From JBLNBQ01 sp050260095 (GTDB taxonomy: Bacteria > Bacillota > UBA5301 > DYFA01): a stretch of DNA of 12,604 bases. Below, piece by piece: positions 1 through 5,985 of the stretch. Within the stretch, counting starts at the first letter, position 1, and each line of letters opens with the position of its first letter. The notes under the pieces were generated by a model. That model was given only the letters and a program-made list of their open reading frames with translations, was not told the DNA's origin and did no database searches. The DNA is taken from positions 1 through 12,604 of the forward strand of contig JBLNBQ010000106.1 of NCBI GenBank assembly GCA_050260095.1. Reading direction: 5' to 3'. The position numbers and the translations under genes were made by a program.

Positions 1-491
1 CGTATCTGCAGGAGCGAGGGGTCTCGCCTTGCGAGTCGTCCCCACGCACGTGGGGGTGAACCGCCCCTTTCGGGACTCACGGCCTCCCCGTAGTCGTCGT
101 CCCCACGCACGTGGGGGTGAACCGAGGAAGCGGCCGCCTGCCAAGACCGCAGTTAGGTCGTCCCCACGCACGTGGGGGTGAACCGTTCCGGGGTGCAATC
201 CTGGCAAGTGGCGTTTCGTCGTCCCCACGCACGTGGGGGTGAACCGACAAGGGAGCAGTTCGAGGAGACGGTAAGGCAGTCGTCCCCACGCACGTGGGGG
301 TGAACCGTGGCCCGATCCGCGGGTTAGCGTGGCTCTGCGGTCGTCCCCACGCACGTGGGGGTGAACCGGCGGGGCCGACGCAGGTTCATCACGTGAAGAG
401 GTCGTCCCCACGCACGTGGGGGTGAACCGTTGCCAACGTCGGCGGCCTCCAGCGCCACCTCCGTCGTCCCCACGCACAGGGAGGATTGGCC
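1..491 (+). CRISPR. Type I-E CRISPR array, leader-distal end
   Basis: Seven identical 29-base repeats start at 35, 96, 157, 218, 279, 340 and 401. Each begins GTCGTCCCC and ends GGTGAACCG. Bases 1-2 (cg) are the end of one more repeat cut by the window edge. The spacers lie at 3-34, 64-95, 125-156, 186-217, 247-278, 308-339 and 369-400 (32 bases each) and 430-462 (33 bases). The repeat can fold as a CCCCAC/GTGGGG stem with a GCAC loop. The last eight bases, GTGAACCG, match the usual type I-E 5-prime crRNA handle (ATAAACCG in E. coli), so the array is read on the + strand and its leader and cas genes should lie to the left. The final repeat is decayed, so these are the oldest spacers. No cas gene is in the window, so the I-E assignment rests on repeat length, spacer length and the handle. 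Confidence 0.96.
463..491 (+). repeat. Degenerate terminal CRISPR repeat
   Basis: The first 15 bases (463-477) match the array repeat exactly. The remaining 14 are almost entirely different (AGGGAGGATTGG...). A decayed last repeat is typical of the trailer end of an array and supports the + strand reading direction. The diverged half contains AGGGAGG (478-484), which is positioned as a ribosome binding site for the short ORF starting at 492. Confidence 0.9.
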
Positions 492-647
492 GTGGACAGG
501 TACAGGGCCTCAGCACTGTGGGTCGACTTGACTTCCGGCAGGGTAACGGTCGAAGAGATCCCCGACTGTCTCAACGCCTGCAAGAACATGATCACCAACA
601 TGGATGTGCCAACGGCGGTTGACAATTCCCAGACCATGCGCATATGA
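492..647 (+). pseudogene. Possible N-terminal remnant of aldehyde ferredoxin oxidoreductase (51 aa)
   Basis: An open frame from GTG at 492 to TGA at 645-647 encodes 51 residues, with AGGGAGG seven bases upstream. Residues 9-24 read LWVDLTSGRVTVEEIP. This resembles the start of tungsten aldehyde ferredoxin oxidoreductases, which typically begin with a short stretch like ILRVDLTTGKVTEEPLP. After that the likeness is lost, and the GGRGL stretch expected next is absent. The end of the frame overlaps the -35 and -10 elements of the ars promoter, as if the rest of the gene had been replaced by the ars segment. The resemblance is short and judged by eye, so this could be a chance ORF. Confidence 0.3.
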
Positions 648-648
648 T
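619..648 (+). promoter_or_regulatory. Sigma-70-type promoter of the ars operon
   Basis: A perfect -35 TTGACA (619-624) and a -10 TATGAT (643-648, five of six consensus bases) are separated by 18 bases. Transcription would start near 655, about 45 bases before arsR. It is one of the best promoter matches in the window. Confidence 0.72.
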
Positions 649-653
649 AAGCG

Positions 654-671
654 TATAGCCATTCATCTATA
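654..671 (+). promoter_or_regulatory. Candidate ArsR operator
   Basis: The inverted repeat TATAG-(8 bases)-CTATA overlaps the predicted transcription start. ArsR repressors commonly bind AT-rich imperfect dyads between the -35 and the start codon, and this AT-rich patch stands out in GC-rich DNA. The exact operator boundaries are a guess. Confidence 0.4.
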
Positions 672-700
672 TCAGCATCGGCGAAGGGGCAGTCCCGGGG

Positions 701-1045
701 ATGGAATTGCTGCTGGAACAGTTCAAGGCGTTGGCCGATGAAACCCGGCTCAAGATCTTCAAGCTGGTCGAGCGCCAAGAGTTGTGCGTCTGCCAGATTG
801 TGCCGGCCATCGGCCTGACGCAGCCCACGGTTTCGGTGCACCTCGGGAAGCTCAAGCGCGCCAAGCTGGTAAAGGAAAGACGTGCTGGCCAGTGGTCCTA
901 CTACTCGGCTGACCGGGAGGGCATTGCAGCGTTCCGTGCGTCGCTGGAGGCCTTCCTGGCGGCTGACCTTAACGAAGTCCCCGAGTTGGTCGACCTGGCG
1001 GAACGGTTGTCTCAATGCTGTAGGCTGATAGGAGGTAAGGAGTGA
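701..1045 (+). CDS. arsR: ArsR/SmtB-family arsenic-responsive repressor
   Basis: A 114-residue winged-helix repressor, the normal size for the family, expected to repress the operon until trivalent arsenic binds. The N-terminal helix (FKALADETRLKIFKLV) is typical of the family. The sensor motif ELCVC places Cys29 and Cys31 in the position used for As(III) binding by E. coli-type ArsR. The recognition helix TQPTVSVHLGKLKRAKLV spans about residues 47-64, and a wing with SYYS follows. A vicinal Cys106-Cys107 pair near the C-terminus could add a ligand or mark a different As(III) site. It is the first gene after a strong promoter and an AT-rich dyad, so it is probably autoregulated. Its stop codon overlaps the next start (TGATG at 1043-1047), which implies translational coupling. 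Confidence 0.93.
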   Translation: MELLLEQFKALADETRLKIFKLVERQELCVCQIVPAIGLTQPTVSVHLGKLKRAKLVKERRAGQWSYYSADREGIAAFRASLEAFLAADLNEVPELVDLAERLSQCCRLIGGKE

Positions 1046-1281
1046 TGGACATCAAGGTACTGGGTTCCGGCTGCTGCAGCTGCAACGATCTCGAAGAGCG
1101 GGTCAAGCAGGCCCTGGCGGAAATGGGCGTAACCGCCGAAGTGGACCATGTGACCGACTTCATGGAGATCATGAAGTACAGCGTCCTGCAGACCCCGGCT
1201 CTAGTTGTAGATGGCAAGATCAGGGTGTCTGGCCGCATCCCGGGTAAGCCCGAGCTCATCAGAATCCTGAGCGGAAAGTAG
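1045..1281 (+). CDS. Small thioredoxin-like redox protein of the ars operon
   Basis: A 78-residue protein of the redox-active disulfide / Thioredoxin_3 type. A beta strand (MDIKVLGSG) leads into the active site Cys10-Cys11-Ser12-Cys13, which is a CxxC with an extra cysteine, followed by a helix. The cis-proline segment is QTPALVVDGKI, and the C-terminal helix includes GKPELIRIL. Such proteins are often found with ArsP-type permeases. A role in keeping arsenic, or the cysteines of ArsM and the permease, reduced is inference. The ATG at 1045 is preferred over the in-frame GTG at 1042 because it overlaps the arsR stop and has AGGAGGTAAGG upstream. Nine bases separate it from the permease. Confidence 0.85.
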   Translation: MDIKVLGSGCCSCNDLEERVKQALAEMGVTAEVDHVTDFMEIMKYSVLQTPALVVDGKIRVSGRIPGKPELIRILSGK

Positions 1282-1290
1282 GCGGACTCC

Positions 1291-2238
1291 ATGTGGCAGG
1301 CGTTCGTCAACTGGTTGACCTACTCGGTGATGCGCCTATCGCCGGCCACCAGATTCGCTTCGGCGGTCAACTTCTTCCTCTACGACGTCGTTAAGGTTCT
1401 CTTCCTGCTCTCGGTGATTGTCTTCTTCGTGGCCATCATCCGCAGCTACTTCCCGCCAGAGAAAACCAAGCGGATCCTGGCCCGGGGCAACGAGTACGTC
1501 GGAAACGTGCTGGCTGCGCTGCTGGGTATCGTGACGCCGTTCTGCTCGTGCTCGGCGGTGCCGCTCTTCATCGGTTTCGTCGAGTCTGGAGTCCCCCTTG
1601 GGGTGACGTTTTCCTTTCTCCTCTCCTCTCCCATGGTCAACGAGGTGGCTCTCGTCCTGCTCTGGGGGATGTTCGGGTGGAAGGTCGCACTCTTGTACGT
1701 CAGTGCGGGAATTCTCGTCTCCATTGTCGCTGGCATCGTCATCGGCCGTCTGCACCTGGAGAAGTGGGTCGAAGACTACGTTTGGCAGATCCAGGTGGGC
1801 AGTGCGGATGTCCCCAATCCCAGCTGGCAGGAGCGTCTGCTCTACGCCCGCAACTACGTGGGAGAGATCGTCGGGAAGGTCTGGCCGTACGTGGTCGTGG
1901 GAATCGGCGTGGGCGCCTTCATCCACGGCTACGCCCCGCAGAACTTGCTGGCAACGATCGCAGGCAAGTCTAACCCCTTCGCAGTGCCGGTGGCGGTACT
2001 CATCGGTGTGCCGCTTTACTCTAACGCCGCAGGGACCATCCCGATCGTGAAAGCTCTCATGGAAAAGGGCATGGCGGCGGGCACCGCCCTGGCCTTCATG
2101 ATGGCCGTCACCGGACTATCCTTGCCAGAGGCGATCATCCTCAGGAAGGTCTTGAAACCAAAGCTCCTCGGTATCTACTTTGGCATCGGGGCCGTCACCA
2201 TCGTGCTGATCGGCTACCTGTTCAACTGGGTACTCTGA
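1291..2238 (+). CDS. arsP: ArsP-type permease (COG0701/DUF318), probable methylarsenite exporter
   Basis: A 315-residue polytopic membrane protein with about eight hydrophobic segments in two halves. The signature TPFCSCSAVPLFIGF puts Cys85 and Cys87 in the conserved family position. A second conserved block, PLYSNAAGTIPIV, lies in the C-terminal half. In characterised ArsP, paired cysteines in this type of motif bind trivalent organoarsenicals such as MAs(III) for efflux. Its position just before arsM fits export of methylated arsenic. Some DUF318 permeases handle other thiophilic substrates or inorganic arsenic, so the exact substrate is inferred from context. Its ribosome binding site is weak (AGGCGGA), consistent with coupling to the gene upstream. 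It ends 16 bases before arsM. Confidence 0.85.
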   Translation: MWQAFVNWLTYSVMRLSPATRFASAVNFFLYDVVKVLFLLSVIVFFVAIIRSYFPPEKTKRILARGNEYVGNVLAALLGIVTPFCSCSAVPLFIGFVESGVPLGVTFSFLLSSPMVNEVALVLLWGMFGWKVALLYVSAGILVSIVAGIVIGRLHLEKWVEDYVWQIQVGSADVPNPSWQERLLYARNYVGEIVGKVWPYVVVGIGVGAFIHGYAPQNLLATIAGKSNPFAVPVAVLIGVPLYSNAAGTIPIVKALMEKGMAAGTALAFMMAVTGLSLPEAIILRKVLKPKLLGIYFGIGAVTIVLIGYLFNWVL

Positions 2239-2254
2239 CCGTCGGGAGGGACAC

Positions 2255-3064
2255 GTGGTGGATGAACTTGAACTGAAACGAGCGATCCGCGAAGATTACG
2301 GGGCTATCGCTCGTTCGGGTGGAAGCTGTTGTGGTCCGAACGCCTGCGGATGTGGGAGCCAGGCGTCGCTCGTTACCCTCGGCACGCAGATCGGTTACGC
2401 CGAGGCAGACCTAGCTGCGGTTCCTGAGGGTGCCAACATGGGCCTGGGCTGCGGCAACCCGGTTGCCTTGGCCTCACTCAAGGAGGGCGAGACGGTCCTC
2501 GACCTCGGTGCGGGAGGCGGTTTCGACTGCTTCCTGGCGGCGCGCCAGGTGGGGGCGAAGGGAAAAGTGATCGGCGTCGACATGACGCCGGACATGGTCG
2601 AGAAGGCGCGGCGCAACGCTCAGCAGGGCGGGTATACCAACGTCGAGTTCCGGCTGGGCGAGATCGAGAACCTCCCCGTGGCCGACAACTCCGTCGACGT
2701 GATCATCTCCAACTGCGTCATCAACCTGACGATTAACAAACGCCGGGTCTTTGATGAGGCATTCCGGGTCTTGAAGCCCGGGGGTCGCCTGATGGTCTCC
2801 GACATCGTGCTCCTGCAGCCTCTGCCTGAGGAGCTGCAGAAGTCCATCAGGGCGTATGTGGGCTGCGTCTCAGGGGCGGAGCTGGAGAGCAGTTACCTTG
2901 AGTGCATTCGTCACGCCGGGTTTTCGAACGTCGAGGTCGTCGGTGAAGAGCATTTCCCGGTGGACTTCCTGACGAGCTACGTGGAGGCCTCCCCGGAACA
3001 GCTGTCGCAGGTAGCCTCGGCGGTTGTGAGTGCCAAGGTACGGGCGGAGAAGCCGTCGGCATAG
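2255..3064 (+). CDS. arsM: Arsenite S-adenosylmethionine methyltransferase
   Basis: A 269-residue methyltransferase that converts As(III) to methylated arsenicals using S-adenosylmethionine. Visible features in order are an N-terminal cysteine-rich stretch (SCCGPNACGCG, residues 24-34), GLGCGNP with Cys66, the SAM-binding loop VLDLGAGGGFD (81-91), acidic GVDMT (107-111), ISNCVINL with Cys154, and YVGCVSGA with Cys204. Cys66, Cys154 and Cys204 correspond to the three catalytic As(III) cysteines of characterised ArsM. Two in-frame GTG codons occur at 2255 and 2258. GGGAGGG at 2244-2250 gives the better spacing to 2258, so the true start may be one codon later. It is the last intact gene of the ars operon, and no terminator is visible before 4223. 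Confidence 0.95.
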   Translation: MVDELELKRAIREDYGAIARSGGSCCGPNACGCGSQASLVTLGTQIGYAEADLAAVPEGANMGLGCGNPVALASLKEGETVLDLGAGGGFDCFLAARQVGAKGKVIGVDMTPDMVEKARRNAQQGGYTNVEFRLGEIENLPVADNSVDVIISNCVINLTINKRRVFDEAFRVLKPGGRLMVSDIVLLQPLPEELQKSIRAYVGCVSGAELESSYLECIRHAGFSNVEVVGEEHFPVDFLTSYVEASPEQLSQVASAVVSAKVRAEKPSA

Positions 3065-3119
3065 GCGAGGCGTTCCATCGGATGCCGGATAGACATGGAG
3101 GTGCGCAGGAGGTGCGCAG

Positions 3120-3221
3120 ATGCCAGAGATCGCCGTGCGTCCCATCAGACCGTCGGACGCCGCGGCCTTCACTCCGAGATTCGCCTTCTCCCTAGCGTTC
3201 TGGAGACCATGTGCAGCATAA
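3120..3221 (+). pseudogene. 33-residue remnant resembling the start of a GNAT acetyltransferase (arsN-like?)
   Basis: ATG at 3120 has a near-perfect AGGAGGTG (3107-3114) five bases upstream. The frame begins MPEIAVRPIRPSDAAAF, typical of the first strand and helix of a GNAT N-acetyltransferase. It then loses the pattern and stops at TAA 3219-3221 after 33 residues. I find no continuation in the other two forward frames. GNAT proteins of the ArsN type are common in ars operons, so this looks like a decayed or deleted arsN. The excellent ribosome binding site suggests the gene was once expressed. The family call rests on about 17 residues. Confidence 0.45.
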
Positions 3222-3310
3222 CGTCGGAACGATCGGCGGATCGGCGCCGGCATCGCTCCACCTTCGGCCATCCGGGATCTTTGGTTCATACGACGGGAGG
3301 CGATAGATAT

Positions 3311-4144
3311 ATGTCAAGCGTGCGTCGGACCATGGGGCGTCCCTGCGTGCGACCAGGGCGTGCAAGCCGGCCAGTGTTCATGCTCGTCTCAGTGGTACTC
3401 ATGATGGTCACCCTGCCCATGGGGGTCGCCGCTGGCGGCCCGTACACCATTCACGGTCAGGTGGTTGACCTGAATGGCAGGCCGCTACCGTACTTCCCAA
3501 TGCGCCTCAACCCCGCCCTCCCGACTACGGGGGTCGACAACGACAACGTGTTCTATCGGATCCCTGGTTACAACGACCATCTTACGTACACCGACGAGAA
3601 CGGTGAGTTCACCATGACCAACGTCCAGGACTATCCGCAGAACACCTGTCATACCTACCGGCTGGAACCGGGGCGGATGTACGAGACGGTCTGGGCCGAA
3701 AAGTACCCCTTCATCCGGCCCTACCTCAAAGTCAACCTCGCTGACTATCCCAACACCGACCGGATCGAGGTTTTGGTCAAGCCGGAACCGGCGGCGGCCC
3801 TCAAGGTCTACGTCAGGGACAAGGACGGCCAGCCCTATAACGGGACCCTCAGCGTCAGCATCGACACCGGCAGCCACCGGATGAACCACATCGCCCGGTT
3901 CCGGGACGGGCTCTACATCTTTGCGGGCGTCCCCGTGCTCAAGAACTATCCGGCCAAGATCGCCCTGCTGGCCGCCAGAACCGCCCGGGAAACCAAGGAG
4001 AAGCGGGTCAGGGAAGGCAAACCGATTGGCATGGAGGAGTTTATCACAGATGATGCCTTCTTCATTGCCCCCGTGCAATTGATGCCTTTCCAGTGGACGA
4101 CAGTGGAGTGTACCGTTCCGGTGCCTTTCTCCTCCGAGCCCTGA
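3311..4144 (+). CDS. Secreted beta-domain protein, paralog A
   Basis: A 277-residue exported protein of unknown function. The basic N-terminus (RRTMGRPCVRPGRASR) and hydrophobic stretch VFMLVSVVLMMVTLPMG, ending near VAAG, form a Sec signal. The mature part opens with PYTIHGQVVDLNGRPLPYFP, a carboxypeptidase-regulatory/transthyretin-like strand pattern, and continues with YTDENGEFTMTNVQDYP, CHTYRL and PEPAAALKVYV. The same landmarks occur in the proteins at 7037-7813 and 11797-12604, so the three form one family. The start is chosen for GGGAGG at 3295-3300; the frame stays open upstream to 3095 but that part looks non-coding. There is no membrane anchor after the signal. It lies downstream of the ars operon without a separating terminator, so it may be co-transcribed. 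No catalytic residues are recognisable. Confidence 0.8.
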   Translation: MSSVRRTMGRPCVRPGRASRPVFMLVSVVLMMVTLPMGVAAGGPYTIHGQVVDLNGRPLPYFPMRLNPALPTTGVDNDNVFYRIPGYNDHLTYTDENGEFTMTNVQDYPQNTCHTYRLEPGRMYETVWAEKYPFIRPYLKVNLADYPNTDRIEVLVKPEPAAALKVYVRDKDGQPYNGTLSVSIDTGSHRMNHIARFRDGLYIFAGVPVLKNYPAKIALLAARTARETKEKRVREGKPIGMEEFITDDAFFIAPVQLMPFQWTTVECTVPVPFSSEP

Positions 4145-4222
4145 CCACAAGCAAGTCGAGGGCATTGAGGTCTGCAGCCTTGTGTAGTGCCAATGCGAGA
4201 GCCGAACGGGCTCGGATCTGGC

Positions 4223-4251
4223 GCCGCCGTTCTTACGGCGGCCCTTTTTTT
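4223..4251 (+). terminator. Rho-independent terminator after paralog A
   Basis: A perfect eight-base stem GCCGCCGT / ACGGCGGC with a TCTT loop (4223-4242) is followed by CC and seven Ts. This is a textbook intrinsic terminator for + strand transcription ending the ars/paralog A unit. The rest of the 318-base gap between genes (4145-4462) holds this element and the hairpin at 4390-4424; I see nothing else in it. Confidence 0.92.
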
Positions 4252-4389
4252 GGCAACTGAAGCGGTCACGGCGGCCGCAATGCACGTCACCAAACTGGTC
4301 ATCAACAGCCGGGGGTCACTCCATCCGCAATTTGAACTGCCGGGGTAGCCGCATACCAGCAGAGAGCGAGCCATAACCGACAATGCCGA

Positions 4390-4424
4390 AGAGGGACCGC
4401 TCTCATCCATGGGGCGGTCCCTCT
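4390..4424 (-). terminator. Hairpin, probable terminator of the alpha-oxoamine synthase gene
   Basis: A perfect 11-base inverted repeat (AGAGGGACCGC / GCGGTCCCTCT) has a 13-base loop and lies 39 bases beyond the stop of the - strand gene at 4463. It has no clear U-tract on either strand, so it may act as a weak or factor-assisted terminator, or as an mRNA 3-prime end stabiliser between the convergent units. Confidence 0.5.
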
Positions 4425-4462
4425 CGTATGCAGGAAGCACCTGGGCTGGCGAACCCGACTAT

Positions 4463-5755
4463 CTAGATAATCCCGTACTTCCGCCCCACCCGCTCCAGCG
4501 CCGCCAGCGTCTCGTCGAGGTCGGCCCGGGTGTGGGTGGCCATGAGCGAGAGCCGGAGGCGGGCCAGGCGCTTGGGCACCGCCGGGTAGGCCACGGGGTT
4601 GAGGAAGATGCCGGCCTGGTGCATCTCGCGACACATCGCCTGGACCTTGGTGTCGTCGCCGATGATGACCGGGATGATCGCCGTCTCGGCGTTGCCCAAA
4701 TCGAACCCGAGCGCCTTGAGATGGCCGGTGAAGTAACGGATGTTCTCCCAGAGCCGCGCGCGAAGTTCGGGTTCCGTTTCGATGACCTCGATGGCGGCGA
4801 TCAGGGAGGCCGAGACCGCCGGCGGGAGGCTCGTGGAGAACATGTAGGAACGGCCGAAGAAGCGCAGGTAGTTCACGACTTCCTTGGTGGAGGCCACGAA
4901 CCCGCCGATCCCGCCGAGCCCCTTGGAGAGGGTGCCTGCCACAATGTCCACTTGGCCTTCCAGGTGATAGTGCTCGGGTGTCCCCCGGCCGTGCTCGCCG
5001 ATGACACCGCTGGCGTGCGCCTCGTCGATCATCACCCGGGCATCGTACTTCCGAGCCAGGCGGATGATCTCCGGCAGCGGGGCGATGTCGCCGTCCATGG
5101 AGAAGACCCCGTCGACGATGACGAGCTTGCCCTGGTATTCGGCATCGCACTTCTGCAGCAGGCGTTCGAGGCTCTGCATGTCGTTGTGCTTGAAGGTCCG
5201 GATGTCGGCCCCCGAAAGCTTGCAGCCGTCGATGATCGAGGCGTGGTTGAGCCGGTCGTTGATGGCCACGTCGCCCTTGCGCAGGAGGCCGGAGACGCAG
5301 CCCACGTTGGTCGAGTAGCCGGTGGGGAAGACGATCGCGTCCTCGCAGCCCTTGAAGCGGGCCAGCCGCTCTTCGAGCTCGCGGTGGAGATCGAGCGTCC
5401 CCGCCAGCAGGGCGACGCTCCCTGAGCCGGCGCCGTACTCTGCCTGGGCCTTAAGCCCCGCCTCGACCACCTTCGGGTGCGTGGTGAGCCCGAGGTAGTT
5501 GTTGGAGGCCATCATGATCATTTCGCGGGTCTTGCCGGTGGAGTGATCCCGGACGAGCACCCGGTTCTGCGAGCCTCCCAGCAGGGTGCGGCGGTAGAAG
5601 TACTGGTCGTGATCCTTGAGGTCCTGGATGAAGTCGTACAGCGGCCGGGTCTTGGCGAAGATGTCCCGGTCGGGGAGTTCGTAGAAGTCGGACAGGTTTT
5701 TTACCTCGCGGTCACCTTCGAGCGTTTCGGCCAGCTCGGCATGGGTTGCCTCCAA
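4463..5755 (-). CDS. Alpha-oxoamine synthase family PLP enzyme (BioF/KBL-like)
   Basis: A 430-residue fold-type I pyridoxal phosphate enzyme that should condense an amino acid with an acyl-CoA (or acyl-ACP), releasing CO2. Visible landmarks are SNNYLGL (84-90), GAGSGSVALLAGT (107-119), FPTGYSTNVG (142-151), NDRLNH with His170 stacking on PLP, VFSMDGDIAPLP (216-227), DEAHASG with Asp243 at the pyridine nitrogen, and GTLSKGLGG with Lys277 as the Schiff-base lysine. It has some 40 more N-terminal residues than ordinary BioF (about 385 aa), so it may be a ketobutyrate ligase, a serine palmitoyltransferase-like or another lipid/ketone-forming enzyme. No other biotin gene is near. The start is taken as TTG at 5755 because AGGAGG (5771-5766) lies ten bases upstream. 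The frame is open to 5983, but that stretch contains the promoter. Confidence 0.88.
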   Translation of the reverse strand: MEATHAELAETLEGDREVKNLSDFYELPDRDIFAKTRPLYDFIQDLKDHDQYFYRRTLLGGSQNRVLVRDHSTGKTREMIMMASNNYLGLTTHPKVVEAGLKAQAEYGAGSGSVALLAGTLDLHRELEERLARFKGCEDAIVFPTGYSTNVGCVSGLLRKGDVAINDRLNHASIIDGCKLSGADIRTFKHNDMQSLERLLQKCDAEYQGKLVIVDGVFSMDGDIAPLPEIIRLARKYDARVMIDEAHASGVIGEHGRGTPEHYHLEGQVDIVAGTLSKGLGGIGGFVASTKEVVNYLRFFGRSYMFSTSLPPAVSASLIAAIEVIETEPELRARLWENIRYFTGHLKALGFDLGNAETAIIPVIIGDDTKVQAMCREMHQAGIFLNPVAYPAVPKRLARLRLSLMATHTRADLDETLAALERVGRKYGII

Positions 5756-5795
5756 GGTGTGATCGCCTCCTCGGGCAGTTCTCAAGGGCCTTCCT

Positions 5796-5813
5796 GTGCA
5801 CAAACCCGTGCAC
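5796..5813 (-). promoter_or_regulatory. Candidate operator: duplicated GTGCAC palindrome
   Basis: Two copies of the self-complementary hexamer GTGCAC are separated by six bases (5796-5801 and 5808-5813), in the leader between the promoter and the ribosome binding site of the alpha-oxoamine synthase gene. The arrangement is both a direct and an inverted repeat. It could bind a dimeric repressor or form an RNA hairpin. The regulator is unknown. Confidence 0.4.
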
Positions 5814-5828
5814 ATTGTGCCCGGAATT

Positions 5829-5857
5829 AGTTTAACAATACGTGACAGCCGTGGCAA
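5829..5857 (-). promoter_or_regulatory. Candidate promoter of the alpha-oxoamine synthase gene
   Basis: Reading the - strand, TTGCCA (5857-5852) and TAAACT (5834-5829) are separated by exactly 17 bases, in a locally AT-richer patch. It lies about 75 bases upstream of the proposed TTG start and just upstream of the GTGCAC repeats. Confidence 0.5.
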
Positions 5858-5936
5858 GTAGCACTCAGTTTGGCAGCGGCGCTCAGTTTCGCAGGGCCGC
5901 CCGACCCCTCCGGGCGGGCGTCTCCAGGGCGAGAAA

Positions 5937-5964
5937 GAGCCGCAGGCCGGGCGGCCTGCGGCTC
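5937..5964 (-). terminator. Intrinsic terminator of the multiheme cytochrome gene
   Basis: A perfect 12-base stem (GAGCCGCAGGCC / GGCCTGCGGCTC) with a four-base loop lies 21 bases beyond the cytochrome stop codon. On the - strand it is followed by a short T-rich run (TTTCTC), so it should terminate cytochrome transcription before the alpha-oxoamine synthase promoter. Confidence 0.82.
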
Positions 5965-5985
5965 CGGGCTGGCGTGAGCGCAAGT

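Noticed and set aside
77..289. 70-codon - strand frame in the CRISPR array
   Set aside because: It is made of repeat units (HPHVRGDD and PTCVGTT) and is simply the array read in reverse.
4279..4347. Short ATG frame of 22 codons between the terminators
   Set aside because: It has no ribosome binding site, no recognisable content, and lies beyond a strong terminator.
4409..5425. 338-codon + strand frame
   Set aside because: It is antisense to the alpha-oxoamine synthase with its intact PLP motifs.
5898..5916. Second hairpin (CGCCCG / CGGGCG) near the cytochrome terminator
   Set aside because: It is only six base pairs with a seven-base loop in very GC-rich DNA, so it is likely chance.
5756..5983. 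N-terminal extension of the alpha-oxoamine synthase up to 5983
   Set aside because: The stretch contains the promoter, the GTGCAC repeats and part of the cytochrome terminator, and the translated residues are low-quality R/P/C-rich. The TTG at 5755 with AGGAGG upstream is a better start.
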